Assembly: GCA_015068165.1 (NCBI GenBank)
Contig: SVKZ01000001.1
Span: forward strand, 1 to 64,000
Direction: 5' to 3'
DNA from: Oscillospiraceae bacterium
GTDB taxonomy: Bacteria; Bacillota; Clostridia; Oscillospirales; Oscillospiraceae
DNA: 64,000 nt
In this document: positions 16,140 through 25,443 of the stretch, piece after piece
Layout of the letters: each line of letters begins with the position of its first letter
How positions within the stretch are numbered: the stretch's first letter is position 1
Notes under the pieces: generated by a model
Databases searched by the model: none
What the model was told of the DNA's origin: nothing
What the model saw: the letters and a program-made list of their open reading frames with translations, nothing else
Program-made: the position numbers and the translations under genes

Positions 16140-18590
16140 ATGGAGATTAAGCTTGATGTGAAGGGAATGACCTGTGCGGCCTGCTCTGCCAGAGTGGAAA
16201 GCGTTACAAAGGCAGTAGAGGGTGTAGAGTCTGCTGAGGTCAACCTTTTGGCTGGTAAAATGACGGTGAAATGCAGTATCGACTGTACAAATGCCATTAT
16301 TACTGCGGTCGGCAATGCCGGCTACAGCGCATCCGTTCCCGGTAAGGGAAAAAAGGAGAATACGGAAAGTCCGAACGAAAGCAAAAAAATCCTGTTTCGG
16401 ATTGTGTGTTCCCTTGTGTTTCTGATTGCGCTGATGTATCTGACAATGGGGCATATGCTGGGAATCCACGGTTGGCAATATGAAACAGAAAATGCGATGC
16501 TGATGGGACTTGCGCAGTTATTGCTCACGTTGCCGGTGGTTTATCTAAACAGAAGTTATTTCTACCGTGGCATAAAGGCTCTGTGGCATAAAGCCCCCAA
16601 TATGGATTCGCTGATTGTCATTGGTTCCGGCGCATCCTTAATTTACGGTATTGTTTCACTTCTGATTATGGCATATGCCATTGGTCGCGGTGATTGGACG
16701 GGGGTTTTGCACTGCAGAGATAATCTTTATTTTGAGTCTGCCGCAATGATTCTGACTTTGATTACTATTGGAAGGTATTTGGAGTCTATTGCAAAAGGAA
16801 AGACCGGGGACGCTATTCGCAAACTGATGGATCTCACACCGAAAACGGCTGAGGTGCTTAATGGGGATGAAATCAGGGTTATTCCGGCGGAAGAGGTTGT
16901 TCCCGGAAATATTATTATTCTCAGAGCCGGTAACCGTATTCCTGTGGATGGTGTTTTAATATCCGGCGGTGCAACGGTGGATGAAAGTGCCATTACAGGC
17001 GAGAGTATTCCCGTAGAAAAAAAGGTTAGTGATTCATTGACTGCAGGCACATTTTTATCGGCGGGTTATTGCCGGATGGAATGTCGAAAGACAGGAGACG
17101 ATACGACCCTTGCACAGATTATTCGGCTTGTGGAAGAGGCAGGAGGGTCAAAGGCACCCATTGCCCGATTGGCAGATAAAATTGCAGGTGTATTTGTGCC
17201 TGTGGTTATGGGCATTTCCCTTATAACCTTTTTAATTTGGCTGTTGGTTGGTAGTGAATTGTCCTTTGCCTTTACCTCTGCCATTGCAGTGCTTGTCATA
17301 TCCTGTCCTTGTGCCCTCGGACTTGCTACACCGGTGGCAATTCTGGTAGGCACAGGGCGAGGCGCTTCAATGGGTGTGCTGTTTAAGAATGCGCAAGCCC
17401 TTGAGGAGCTTCATAAGGTAGATACCGTGGTTTTGGATAAGACCGGCACCTTGACAAGTGGTGCACCGGTCGTAACAGACATTTTACCCGGTGCTGTCTC
17501 AAAAGAAAGACTAATTCAAATCGCACAGGCGCTGGAGACCCCTTCTGAACACCCTTTTGCAAGGGCGATTATACAACTAAAAAACGGCGGCGTTCTGCCT
17601 GCAGAGAACTTTTCCACATTGTCAGGCCGGGGCGTTAGTGCTCTTTTGGATGGGAAGCTGTACTTTGGTGGCAACGGTGATATGATGCAGGAAAAAGGTA
17701 TCAGCGTTCCTGAATTAAACGACTTAAAAGCCCATGGAAAGACACCATTGTATTTCGCCTGCGAGGATGGAACATATCTCGGTGCGATTGCGGTTGCTGA
17801 TGTGCTGAAAGAGGATTCAGTGGAAGCAGTACAGCGGATGAAGCGAATGGGCCTTCGCGTGGTAATGCTTACCGGCGATAACCAAAATACGGCAGAAGCT
17901 ATTGCCCATAATGCTGGTATAGATAATGTGATTGCCGGTGTTTTGCCAAGTGAAAAGGCAATGCAGATACGCAAACTCCAAGAGAGCGGATGCCGTGTTC
18001 TGATGGTTGGCGACGGCATTAACGATGCACCTGCTCTTGTAACGGCGGATGTGGGTATGGCAATCGGTGCCGGTACGGACATTGCAATGGAATCAGCGGA
18101 CATCGTGCTGATGAACAGTTCTCTTATGGGCGTTTGCGACGGTATTTCTTTGAGTAAGGCAACGATCCGTAATATTAAGCAGAATCTGTTCTGGGCGTTT
18201 ATGTATAACAGCCTCTGCATTCCCATTGCAGCAGGTGCGCTTTATCCGCTGTTTGGGCTACAGCTCAGCCCAATGCTTGGTGCTGCTGCGATGAGTCTCA
18301 GTTCGTTCTTTGTTGTAACCAATGCACTGAGGCTTCGTAGATTTAAGGCGTTCTATAAACATCAAATGAAATCCACTGTACAGGAGGTAAAAGTAATGGA
18401 AAAGAAAATTTATGTAGATGGTATGATGTGCCTCCATTGCAAAGCGCGTGTGGAACAGATATGTAAGGGTATGCCCGGTGTTACGGATGCTGTAGTAGAT
18501 CTGCAGGATAAGTCTGTAACCATCACCGGAACACCGGATCTGGACGGAGTAAAAAAAGCAATCACAGATGCGGGCTATGAGGTAAAATAA
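16140..18590 (+). CDS. copA: copper-translocating P1B-type ATPase with N-terminal HMA and C-terminal CopZ-like HMA domains
   Basis: 816-aa copper exporter. In order: N-terminal heavy-metal domain with GMTCAACSA (residues 9-17), eight membrane spans, actuator TGES, the transport motif SCPCALG, phosphorylation motif DKTGTLT and hinge GDGINDAPAL. The last 64 residues (753-816) form a second heavy-metal domain with GMMCLHC. CPC plus CxxC domains indicate Cu(I). No csoR or copY lies nearby; the divergent gene is an HxlR regulator. The C-terminal domain has its own Met and Shine-Dalgarno inside the gene (see separate entry). Confidence 0.93.
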   Translation: MEIKLDVKGMTCAACSARVESVTKAVEGVESAEVNLLAGKMTVKCSIDCTNAIITAVGNAGYSASVPGKGKKENTESPNESKKILFRIVCSLVFLIALMYLTMGHMLGIHGWQYETENAMLMGLAQLLLTLPVVYLNRSYFYRGIKALWHKAPNMDSLIVIGSGASLIYGIVSLLIMAYAIGRGDWTGVLHCRDNLYFESAAMILTLITIGRYLESIAKGKTGDAIRKLMDLTPKTAEVLNGDEIRVIPAEEVVPGNIIILRAGNRIPVDGVLISGGATVDESAITGESIPVEKKVSDSLTAGTFLSAGYCRMECRKTGDDTTLAQIIRLVEEAGGSKAPIARLADKIAGVFVPVVMGISLITFLIWLLVGSELSFAFTSAIAVLVISCPCALGLATPVAILVGTGRGASMGVLFKNAQALEELHKVDTVVLDKTGTLTSGAPVVTDILPGAVSKERLIQIAQALETPSEHPFARAIIQLKNGGVLPAENFSTLSGRGVSALLDGKLYFGGNGDMMQEKGISVPELNDLKAHGKTPLYFACEDGTYLGAIAVADVLKEDSVEAVQRMKRMGLRVVMLTGDNQNTAEAIAHNAGIDNVIAGVLPSEKAMQIRKLQESGCRVLMVGDGINDAPALVTADVGMAIGAGTDIAMESADIVLMNSSLMGVCDGISLSKATIRNIKQNLFWAFMYNSLCIPIAAGALYPLFGLQLSPMLGAAAMSLSSFFVVTNALRLRRFKAFYKHQMKSTVQEVKVMEKKIYVDGMMCLHCKARVEQICKGMPGVTDAVVDLQDKSVTITGTPDLDGVKKAITDAGYEVK
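18381..18590 (+). other. possible internal start producing a free CopZ-like chaperone
   Basis: Inside the ATPase gene, CAGGAGGTAAAAGTA directly precedes an in-frame ATG at 18396. Translation from there would give a 64-aa protein, MEKKIYVDGMMCLHCKARVE..., which is the size and motif pattern of CopZ copper chaperones. The strong ribosome site in the middle of a reading frame suggests that both a long ATPase and a free chaperone are made, or that a copZ gene recently fused in frame. Dual translation is inferred only. Confidence 0.4.
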
Positions 18591-18655
18591 GTCCAAGGTA
18601 TTGGACAAATAGCTAAGTATAATAAAGCCACAAAAGAAGAAATGAGGGCTTTATT

Positions 18656-18784
18656 ATGTATGCAATCAAAAATGTAAACGGACACATTCAGGTCTATAAC
18701 GAATATGGCATTTTCCTGTTCTCCGCCGATACGGAAAGGGAAGCCAGAGAGGAAATAGAAGCATATGCGCAATATTCGGCTTGA
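18656..18784 (+). CDS. small conserved-looking 42-aa protein
   Basis: Frame from ATG 18656 to TGA 18784, too short for the ORF track. The product begins MYAIKNVNGHIQVYNEYG and continues FLFSADTEREAREEIEAYA. The pattern of a short beta-hairpin then an acidic helix is not what an accidental frame looks like, and I recall similar small proteins in related Firmicutes. Its end overlaps truA by 20 nt, so truA may be translationally coupled to it. A hairpin AATAAAGCC / GGCTTTATT (18621-18655) ends right at its ATG. Function unknown. Confidence 0.6.
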   Translation: MYAIKNVNGHIQVYNEYGIFLFSADTEREAREEIEAYAQYSA

Positions 18785-19499
18785 TATTTGCTATGAGGGT
18801 ACCCGGTATCGCGGCTGGCAACGGTTGCAAAATTCCGATAATACCATACAGGGAAAGTTAGAACAGGCGCTTTCGCGTATTCTTTCTGAGGAAATAGAAG
18901 TTTCTGCCAGCGGCAGAACGGATGCAGGTACACATGCGCAGTTGCAGACTGTTAGCTTCCACTGTGAATCGAATATGCCCTGCGAAGAAATTTTGCCTAC
19001 ACTTCGGCGGTATTTACCGGAGGACATCGGCGTATACTCCTGTAGGAATGTATCTCCCAGATTTCACGCCAGACTTAATGCGAAGGAAAAGACATACTGC
19101 TATCGTTTATGGAACAGTGAAGAGCCGTGTGTATTTGATCGCCGGTTTGTGTATCGGGATTCCCGTCCTGTTGATTTAGAGAAGATGCAAAAAGCGGCAG
19201 AGCTGTTTTTGGGACAGCACGATTTTTCTGCATTTTGCGCCAACACAAAAATGAAAAAATCCACAGTCCGTTATATTTCCGATTTCCGCATAGAGGTGAT
19301 TGGTGATGAAATTCGTTTTACAGTAACCGGCAATGGATTTTTGCACCATATGGTACGCATTATGGTTGGTACATTGCTGGAAGTCGGCAGGGGAGAGCGA
19401 GAGATAGAAAGCATAACAGCACTTTTTGGTGCCCCCCGCGCGGAAGCCGGCGAGCTTGTTCCTGCCTACGGCCTATGCCTTATGGAGGTGATCTATTGA
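18765..19499 (+). CDS. truA: tRNA pseudouridine(38-40) synthase TruA
   Basis: 244 aa, standard length. The catalytic aspartate is in SGRTDAGTHA, and the N-terminal LDICYEGTRYRGWQRQ-like block and the C-terminal GNGFLHHMVRIMVGTL are diagnostic. It modifies U38-U40 in many tRNAs. The start overlaps a 42-aa upstream frame, and the stop overlaps the TTG start of the next gene (TTGA). Confidence 0.96.
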   Translation: MRNIRLDICYEGTRYRGWQRLQNSDNTIQGKLEQALSRILSEEIEVSASGRTDAGTHAQLQTVSFHCESNMPCEEILPTLRRYLPEDIGVYSCRNVSPRFHARLNAKEKTYCYRLWNSEEPCVFDRRFVYRDSRPVDLEKMQKAAELFLGQHDFSAFCANTKMKKSTVRYISDFRIEVIGDEIRFTVTGNGFLHHMVRIMVGTLLEVGRGEREIESITALFGAPRAEAGELVPAYGLCLMEVIY

Positions 19500-19837
19500 A
19501 TATTCAGATTTTCGGTAAAAATAAGTGCTTCGATACCAAGAAAGCAGAACGCTACTTTAAGGAACGGAAAATCAAATACCAGTATGTGGATTTGCTTCGC
19601 TTTGGCCTTTCCGGCAAGGAATTTGACGCAGTTTTGCGTGGTGTCGGTGGCATTGATCACTTGATCAATTGGGATAGCAAATCGGACGATATTGCCGTTA
19701 TGCGATATATGGACGACCCTCGCGGAAAAGAGGATAAGGTGTTCGATGATCCTTCCCTTATGAAAACGCCTATCGTCCGTAACGGCAAATTTGTAACAGT
19801 TGGGTATTGCCCGGAAATTTGGGCTACCTGGGAATAA
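19496..19837 (+). CDS. ArsC/Spx-family thioredoxin-fold protein
   Basis: 113 aa. The ArsC/YffB fold is suggested by IQIFGKNKCFDTKKAERYFKER and the cis-proline region MKTPIVRNGKFVTVGY. A single N-terminal cysteine is present, and the arsenate-binding arginines of true ArsC are not obvious, so reductase activity is uncertain. I use TTG 19496, which has GGAGGTGAT just upstream and overlaps the truA stop; the track start at 19475 is inside truA with no ribosome site. A strong terminator follows. Confidence 0.8.
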   Translation: MNIQIFGKNKCFDTKKAERYFKERKIKYQYVDLLRFGLSGKEFDAVLRGVGGIDHLINWDSKSDDIAVMRYMDDPRGKEDKVFDDPSLMKTPIVRNGKFVTVGYCPEIWATWE

Positions 19838-19840
19838 CAC

Positions 19841-19877
19841 AAAAGCAGTTTCCTGATCAGGAAACTGCTTTTTCTTT
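19841..19877 (+). terminator. intrinsic terminator after the ArsC-like gene
   Basis: A 16-bp perfect inverted repeat centred on CTGATCAG (AAAAGCAGTTTCCTGA / TCAGGAAACTGCTTTT) followed by T-rich sequence. It ends only about 15 nt before the next start, leaving no room for a separate promoter in between. Confidence 0.88.
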
Positions 19878-19892
19878 TGGGAGAGTTGACTT

Positions 19893-21257
19893 ATGGCGTT
19901 TTTACAAAAACTAAACAACATTATTTGGGGGGTACCAACCCTTATTCTAATTTTAGGAATAGGCATTGCCCTTACTGCGGTTACCCGTTTTGCACAATTT
20001 CGATTTCTTCCAAGGGCGTTTGGAATGTTTTTACGGCACAAAAATGATGACGATGAAACCAACAATGGGGAATCTCCTATTCGGGCCTTATGCACAGCTC
20101 TTGCGGCGACTGTGGGAACGGGGAATCTTGCAGGTGTTGCGGGTGCTATCGCCATTGGAGGACCGGGAGCCGTGTTTTGGATTTGGGCTTGCGGAATTTT
20201 TGGGATGATTACAAAATTTGCGGAAGCTGTCTTGGCTGTTCACTACAGAGTCAAGGGGGAAAAGGGGGAGTATTTAGGAGGACCAATGTATGTAATTACC
20301 CTCGGAATGCCCAAAAAATACCACAGCTTGGCTTATATATACTGCATTTTCGGAATTGTTGCGGCATTTGGGGTTGGTAACGCCACACAGATCAACACTT
20401 TGATCGGTGGCATAAACAGCATGTGCGCCTATATGGGCTATGCGTGTACAGACCTAATGAATCTTCTTATGGGAATCGGAATGGCGATTCTCGTTAGCAT
20501 TCTGTTTCTTGGCGGTGCGAAACGCGTTGGTGCTGCGGCGGAGACTTTGATTCCCTTTGCTTCTGTTCTTTATGTGGTTATGGGTATCGGTGTATTCATT
20601 TGCCGTTTTGAAGCGATCCCTAAGGCTTTTGAAGCGATTTTTGCAGGTGCGTTCTCTCCCAATGCAGTAACCGGCGGAATGGTAGGTTCTGCAATGATAA
20701 CCTTACGGATCGGTGCATCAAGAGGCGTTTTTACCAACGAAGCCGGAATGGGAACGGCCGGCATTGCACACGCCGCCGCAAAGGTCGTTCATCCCGTGGA
20801 ACAGGGCTTTATGGGACTGATTGAGGTGTTTGTGGATACCCTTATCATTTGTACCATTACAGCACTTGTAATACTGTGCAGCGGTGTACCGATTCCTTAC
20901 GGAGAGGATACAGGGATAATCCTTACTTTAGAGGCGTTTTCAGGTGTATACGGGGGTTGGGTAACGATTTTGTTAACAGGAACGCTTTGCTGTTTCGCCT
21001 TTGCAACCGTTCTTGGATGGGGACTGTACGGTGCACGATGTGCACAATTCCTATTTGGCGAACAAACCTGGAGTGTTTTTGTAATCATTCAGGCTGTTGC
21101 GGTTGTTCTGGGCTCAATACTGGATACCGGGACGATTTGGCTGTTTGCAGACACGATTAACGGTTTAATGGCCATCCCTAACTTACTTTCACTTTTTTAC
21201 TTACTGCCAAAGGTTCGGTATATTGTAAAAGACTTTGAAAAGGAAAGAATAACTTGA
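19893..21257 (+). CDS. alanine/glycine:cation symporter (AGCS family)
   Basis: 454-aa transporter with about ten or eleven spans. The family motif GTGNLAGVAGAIAIGGPGAVFWIW lies near residues 72-95, and TNEAGMGTAGIAHAAA is the second diagnostic block. Such carriers import alanine, glycine or glutamine with sodium or protons. The gene starts 15 nt after a strong terminator, so expression may depend on read-through or on a promoter hidden in the upstream gene. The stop codon overlaps the promoter of the cysS T-box. Confidence 0.92.
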   Translation: MAFLQKLNNIIWGVPTLILILGIGIALTAVTRFAQFRFLPRAFGMFLRHKNDDDETNNGESPIRALCTALAATVGTGNLAGVAGAIAIGGPGAVFWIWACGIFGMITKFAEAVLAVHYRVKGEKGEYLGGPMYVITLGMPKKYHSLAYIYCIFGIVAAFGVGNATQINTLIGGINSMCAYMGYACTDLMNLLMGIGMAILVSILFLGGAKRVGAAAETLIPFASVLYVVMGIGVFICRFEAIPKAFEAIFAGAFSPNAVTGGMVGSAMITLRIGASRGVFTNEAGMGTAGIAHAAAKVVHPVEQGFMGLIEVFVDTLIICTITALVILCSGVPIPYGEDTGIILTLEAFSGVYGGWVTILLTGTLCCFAFATVLGWGLYGARCAQFLFGEQTWSVFVIIQAVAVVLGSILDTGTIWLFADTINGLMAIPNLLSLFYLLPKVRYIVKDFEKERIT

Positions 21258-21283
21258 CAAAAAATGGTCCATAATGGTAAAAT
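21254..21283 (+). promoter_or_regulatory. promoter of the cysS operon
   Basis: TTGACA overlapping the symporter stop, 18 nt, TAAAAT. The T-box leader begins just downstream. Confidence 0.75.
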
Positions 21284-21289
21284 AACAAA

Positions 21290-21443
21290 AATCGCAGTGA
21301 TCGAAAAGAGTAGCGGAACGAAAGCCTTTCAGAGAGTGGGGTCGTCGGCTGAAAGCCCCTCAGGCATTTGTCCGGGAAAGTGCATTCGGGAGCGTTCATA
21401 GGTTTTGAGTAATAAATAAGAGTGGAACCGCGAGTTTTTAACC
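21290..21443 (+). promoter_or_regulatory. T-box leader, Cys specifier (TGC)
   Basis: The tRNA-acceptor-binding T-box sequence AGAGTGGAACCGCG lies at 21419-21432. Stem I carries the CAGAGAGTGGGG motif (AG bulge) and a specifier TGC followed by A at 21381-21383, matching the downstream cysteinyl-tRNA synthetase. Uncharged tRNA-Cys is expected to stabilise the antiterminator. Boundaries approximate. Confidence 0.9.
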
Positions 21444-21476
21444 CGCCTCTTGTGCTATGGCACAGGAGGCGTTTTT
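21444..21476 (+). terminator. T-box terminator before cysS
   Basis: Stem CGCCTCTTGTGC / GCACAGGAGGCG with a 4-nt loop, then TTTTT. Confidence 0.9.
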
Positions 21477-21502
21477 ATTGTATTTTTTTGGAGGTAAATG
21501 CT

Positions 21503-22918
21503 ATGTATCTTTATAATTCTCTTTCCCATAAAAAGGAACTTTTTGTCCCCAACAATCCCGATGTTGTGAAAATGTACACCTGTGGCCCTACGGTATACCA
21601 CTATGCCCATATCGGCAATCTGCGCACCTATATTATGGAGGATGTGCTGGAAAAGAGCCTGCGGTATTTGGGTTATAATGTCCTGCGTGTTATGAACATT
21701 ACCGATGTGGGTCATTTGGCATCGGATGCAGACACCGGCGAGGATAAAATGCTCAAGGGCGCAAAGCGTGAAAACAAGTCCGTGATGGAAATCGCGCAGT
21801 TTTACACGGACGCATTCTTTGCCGATTGCGCAAAGCTCAATATTAAGACCCCGGAAATCGTCCAGCCGGCTACCGGATGTATTGCGGAGTTTATTCAAAT
21901 TGTCGAGGGCTTGATTGAAAAGGGCTTTGCCTATGTTGCCGGCGGCAATGTATACTTTGATACCTCTAAGCTTGCCAATTACTATGTCTTTAACGACCAC
22001 GACGAAGATGATCTGGCTGTTGGCGTTCGTGAAGGCGTTGAGGAGGACACCAATAAAAAGAACCGCAATGACTTTGTTTTGTGGTTTACCAAGAGTAAAT
22101 TTGAGGATCAGGCACTGAAATGGGAGTCTCCCTGGGGCATCGGCTATCCCGGATGGCACATTGAATGCTCCGGTATCTCGATGAAATATCTGGGCGAGGA
22201 TTTGGATATTCACGCAGGCGGTATAGACAATGCCTTCCCACATCATACCAATGAAATCGCACAGTCCGAAAGCTATCTTGGCCATAAGTGGTGCAATTAT
22301 TGGTTCCATGTGCACCACCTCAATACAGATACCGGCAAAATGTCAAAGTCCAAGGGTGAATTTTTGACGGTAAGTCTGCTGGAACAGAAAGGCTATGACC
22401 CTATGGCGTACCGCCTGTTCTGTCTGCAAAGCCATTATCGCAGAAACCTTGTATTTTCTTGGGAGAACTTAGATAATGCCGCTGTGGCCTACCAGAAGCT
22501 TGTGGCGAAGATTGCAACGCTCAATGAGATTGGAGAAGTGGATAAGGAAGCTTTTGCCGCACTGAAAGAACGCTTTGTTGGCGCATTAAACGGCGACCTG
22601 AATACATCTCTTGCGGTAACCGCGGTATATGATGTACTGAAAGCAAAGACAAACGATGCTACAAAGCTGGCGGCACTTAAGGATTTTGATCAGGTGCTTT
22701 GTCTGAACCTTTTGCAAGCTGCCGAGGAGCTTCGCAGTAAGGAAGCTGCGGAAGCGGCCGCCTCTTCTGACCCAGAGATCGACGCACTGGTACTGGCCCG
22801 TACGGAAGCCAAGAATGCGAAGAATTTTGCAGAAGCTGACCGGATTCGTGATGAACTGAAATCTCGCGGTATCGAGATTATTGATACCCCGCAGGGATCG
22901 AAGTGGAGAAAAGTATGA
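21503..22918 (+). CDS. cysS: cysteinyl-tRNA synthetase
   Basis: 471-aa class I synthetase. The zinc/active-site start MYTCGPTVYHYAHIGN contains the HIGH motif (HIGN), a HAGGIDNAFPHHTNE block follows, and GKMSKSKGEF is the KMSKS loop. The track ORF begins inside the T-box; ATG 21503 follows GGAGGTAAATG. It is controlled by a Cys T-box and overlaps polA by 4 nt (ATGA). Confidence 0.97.
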   Translation: MYLYNSLSHKKELFVPNNPDVVKMYTCGPTVYHYAHIGNLRTYIMEDVLEKSLRYLGYNVLRVMNITDVGHLASDADTGEDKMLKGAKRENKSVMEIAQFYTDAFFADCAKLNIKTPEIVQPATGCIAEFIQIVEGLIEKGFAYVAGGNVYFDTSKLANYYVFNDHDEDDLAVGVREGVEEDTNKKNRNDFVLWFTKSKFEDQALKWESPWGIGYPGWHIECSGISMKYLGEDLDIHAGGIDNAFPHHTNEIAQSESYLGHKWCNYWFHVHHLNTDTGKMSKSKGEFLTVSLLEQKGYDPMAYRLFCLQSHYRRNLVFSWENLDNAAVAYQKLVAKIATLNEIGEVDKEAFAALKERFVGALNGDLNTSLAVTAVYDVLKAKTNDATKLAALKDFDQVLCLNLLQAAEELRSKEAAEAAASSDPEIDALVLARTEAKNAKNFAEADRIRDELKSRGIEIIDTPQGSKWRKV

Positions 22919-25443
22919 AGCTTTTAATTTTGGATGGCAACAGCGTGATTAACCGTGCATTCTACGGCGTGAGACCGCTGACCACCAGGGATGGATTGTT
23001 CACGAATGCCATTTACGGTTTTTTGAACATCCTTGAAAAAATTGAAAAAGAAGAACGGCCCGATGCGGTCTGCGTTGCCTTTGATCTGCACGGACCTACA
23101 TTCCGCCATAATATGTATGACGGATATAAGGCTACCCGCCATAAAATGCCCGAGGAGCTTGCCCAGCAGATGCCCATTATGAAGCAGGTGCTGACAGCGA
23201 TGAATATTCCAATTTACGAATGTCAGGGCTGGGAAGCGGATGATGTGGTGGGAACGGTGGGCAGGGTTTGCTGTGCCAACAACTGGGAGTGCGTGATCGT
23301 TACCGGAGACCGGGACAGCTTGCAATTAATTGACGAGTGTGTCCATGTAAAGCTTGTCATTTCCCGCCCCGGACAGACCACGGCTACCTTGTATGATACC
23401 AAGCTATTTCGCGAGGAATACGGCTTTGACCCTGTTCGGATGGTAGATTTGAAGGCACTGATGGGGGATAGCTCGGATAACATTCCCGGCGTTGCCGGCG
23501 TGGGTCAGAAAACTGCCACGGAGCTGCTGCTGAAATTCGGCTCATTGGATGGGATATATGCCAATTTGGATGACCCGTCCATTCGCCCAAAGCTGAGAGA
23601 AAAACTGGAAGCGGGCAAGGAAAGCGCTTACCTTTCCTACGATTTGGCAACCATTCGCAGAAATGCGCCGATTGACTTTACCCCGATGGATGCGGTGGTA
23701 CAGCCTTATAACCGCAGCGAACTGTATAAGCTGTTTGTGCGTTTGGAGTTTGTCAAGCTGATTGATAAGTACGGTTTACGGGGTGTGGATTCCGAGGAAA
23801 TAAAGCCGGTTACGGATTACCAAAAGCTACCGGTGGAAGTAGCCCTTCCGGATAAATGCGATAAGTATGCAATTTATATTGCACCTGACGGCTCTATCGG
23901 CTTTGCCTGGGAATCAGGTGTTTGTGCGGTTACTCCCATAGAAGCGATGTATTTATCCCAGCTTTTGAATGTGGGAGCGTGCATTTGCCACGATTCGAAG
24001 GGACTCCACCATCAGTTAGATGCTTTGGGATTGCCCTTTGGCGATGTTATTTTTGATACAGCCCTTGCGTCTTATGACTTAAATCCCTCCCAGTCGGATT
24101 ATCCTGTTTCTAAGCTGGCAACCAACTATCTTGGCAAATCTGTGGATGACAACGACCCTGTTGCCTGCGCAGAGGCGATTTGGAATTTAATGCCGGCCTT
24201 GCAGTCAGAATTACAAAAGACAGGGATGGAAACTCTTTACCGGGATATTGAGTTACCTCTTTGCGATGTTCTGTATAGAATGGAGTCCGCAGGTATTGCC
24301 ATTGACAAAAATCAGCTGATGCAATTCGGAGAAATGCTGTCTGCCAGGATCGCGGATTGTGAGAGCCTGATTTTTTCCTATGCAGGCGAGCCTTTTAATA
24401 TCAATTCCACCAAACAACTTGGCCAGTTGCTTTTTGAAAAATTAAATTTGCCACCCATTAAGAAAACAAAGACAGGCTATTCTACCAATGCAGATGTTTT
24501 GGAAAAGCTGAAGAACCAGCACCCGATCATTCCCGCAATTATGGACTACCGGATGCTGACAAAGCTAAAATCCACCTATGCGGACGGACTGCTCAAGGTA
24601 ATCGGTGAGGATGGCCGTATTCATACCACATTCCAAAATATGGTTACAGCCACAGGACGGCTTTCTTCTACCGACCCAAATTTACAAAATATTCCTGTGC
24701 GTACCGACTTAGGCGCAGAAATCCGTAAAATGTTTATTCCACGCCCCGGTTGTGTTCTTGTGGATGCGGATTACAGCCAAATTGAGCTTCGGGTACTTGC
24801 CCATATTGCCGACGATCAAGTGATGCAGGACGCCTTTATTAGCGGCGTGGATATTCACACAGCTACAGCAAGTCAGGTGTTTTTGGTTCCTGCTGATGAG
24901 GTATCATCTCTCCAACGGAGGCACGCAAAGGCGGTAAACTTTGGTATTGTTTACGGTATCAGCGAGTTTTCCTTGGCGGACGATATCAGTGTCAGCCGTT
25001 TTGAAGCAAAACGCTATATTGACAGCTACCTGGACAATTATAAGGGCGTTTCCGCATTTATGAAGAACGTGGTTGAAGCTGCGAGAACCTCCGGCTATAC
25101 AACGACTCTATACGGGCGCCGCCGGTATATTCCGGAACTGAAAAACACCAATTATAATCTCCGGCAGGCTGGTGAGCGCATTGCCCTCAATGCGCCCATT
25201 CAAGGAACTGCCGCGGACATTATGAAGCTGTCGATGTTGCGGGTAGACAAGGCACTTCGGGAGCATTTCCCGGATGCACGGCTTCTTCTACAGGTTCACG
25301 ATGAATTGATTGTGGAATGTCCGGAGGAAATTGCTGATGAAATTGCTAAGCTGGTTAGCAATGAGATGGCATCTGTTGCGGAACTGAAAGTACCGCTTCT
25401 TGCAGAAGCAAAATGGGGAAAGAGTTGGTTTGAAGCAAAATGA
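22915..25443 (+). CDS. polA: DNA polymerase I
   Basis: 842 aa. The N-terminal 5' nuclease (MKLLILDGNSVINRAF; GWEADDVVG; GDSSDNIPGVAGVGQKTA) is followed by a 3'-5' exonuclease-like domain without the DxE/YxxxD catalytic residues, then the polymerase with VDADYSQIELRVLAHI, RRHAKAVNFGIVYGIS and LQVHDELIVECP. It therefore resembles the Bacillus type: flap nuclease plus polymerase without proofreading. The start overlaps the cysS stop, and the stop overlaps rimI, so all three are coupled under the Cys T-box. Confidence 0.97.
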   Translation: MKLLILDGNSVINRAFYGVRPLTTRDGLFTNAIYGFLNILEKIEKEERPDAVCVAFDLHGPTFRHNMYDGYKATRHKMPEELAQQMPIMKQVLTAMNIPIYECQGWEADDVVGTVGRVCCANNWECVIVTGDRDSLQLIDECVHVKLVISRPGQTTATLYDTKLFREEYGFDPVRMVDLKALMGDSSDNIPGVAGVGQKTATELLLKFGSLDGIYANLDDPSIRPKLREKLEAGKESAYLSYDLATIRRNAPIDFTPMDAVVQPYNRSELYKLFVRLEFVKLIDKYGLRGVDSEEIKPVTDYQKLPVEVALPDKCDKYAIYIAPDGSIGFAWESGVCAVTPIEAMYLSQLLNVGACICHDSKGLHHQLDALGLPFGDVIFDTALASYDLNPSQSDYPVSKLATNYLGKSVDDNDPVACAEAIWNLMPALQSELQKTGMETLYRDIELPLCDVLYRMESAGIAIDKNQLMQFGEMLSARIADCESLIFSYAGEPFNINSTKQLGQLLFEKLNLPPIKKTKTGYSTNADVLEKLKNQHPIIPAIMDYRMLTKLKSTYADGLLKVIGEDGRIHTTFQNMVTATGRLSSTDPNLQNIPVRTDLGAEIRKMFIPRPGCVLVDADYSQIELRVLAHIADDQVMQDAFISGVDIHTATASQVFLVPADEVSSLQRRHAKAVNFGIVYGISEFSLADDISVSRFEAKRYIDSYLDNYKGVSAFMKNVVEAARTSGYTTTLYGRRRYIPELKNTNYNLRQAGERIALNAPIQGTAADIMKLSMLRVDKALREHFPDARLLLQVHDELIVECPEEIADEIAKLVSNEMASVAELKVPLLAEAKWGKSWFEAK

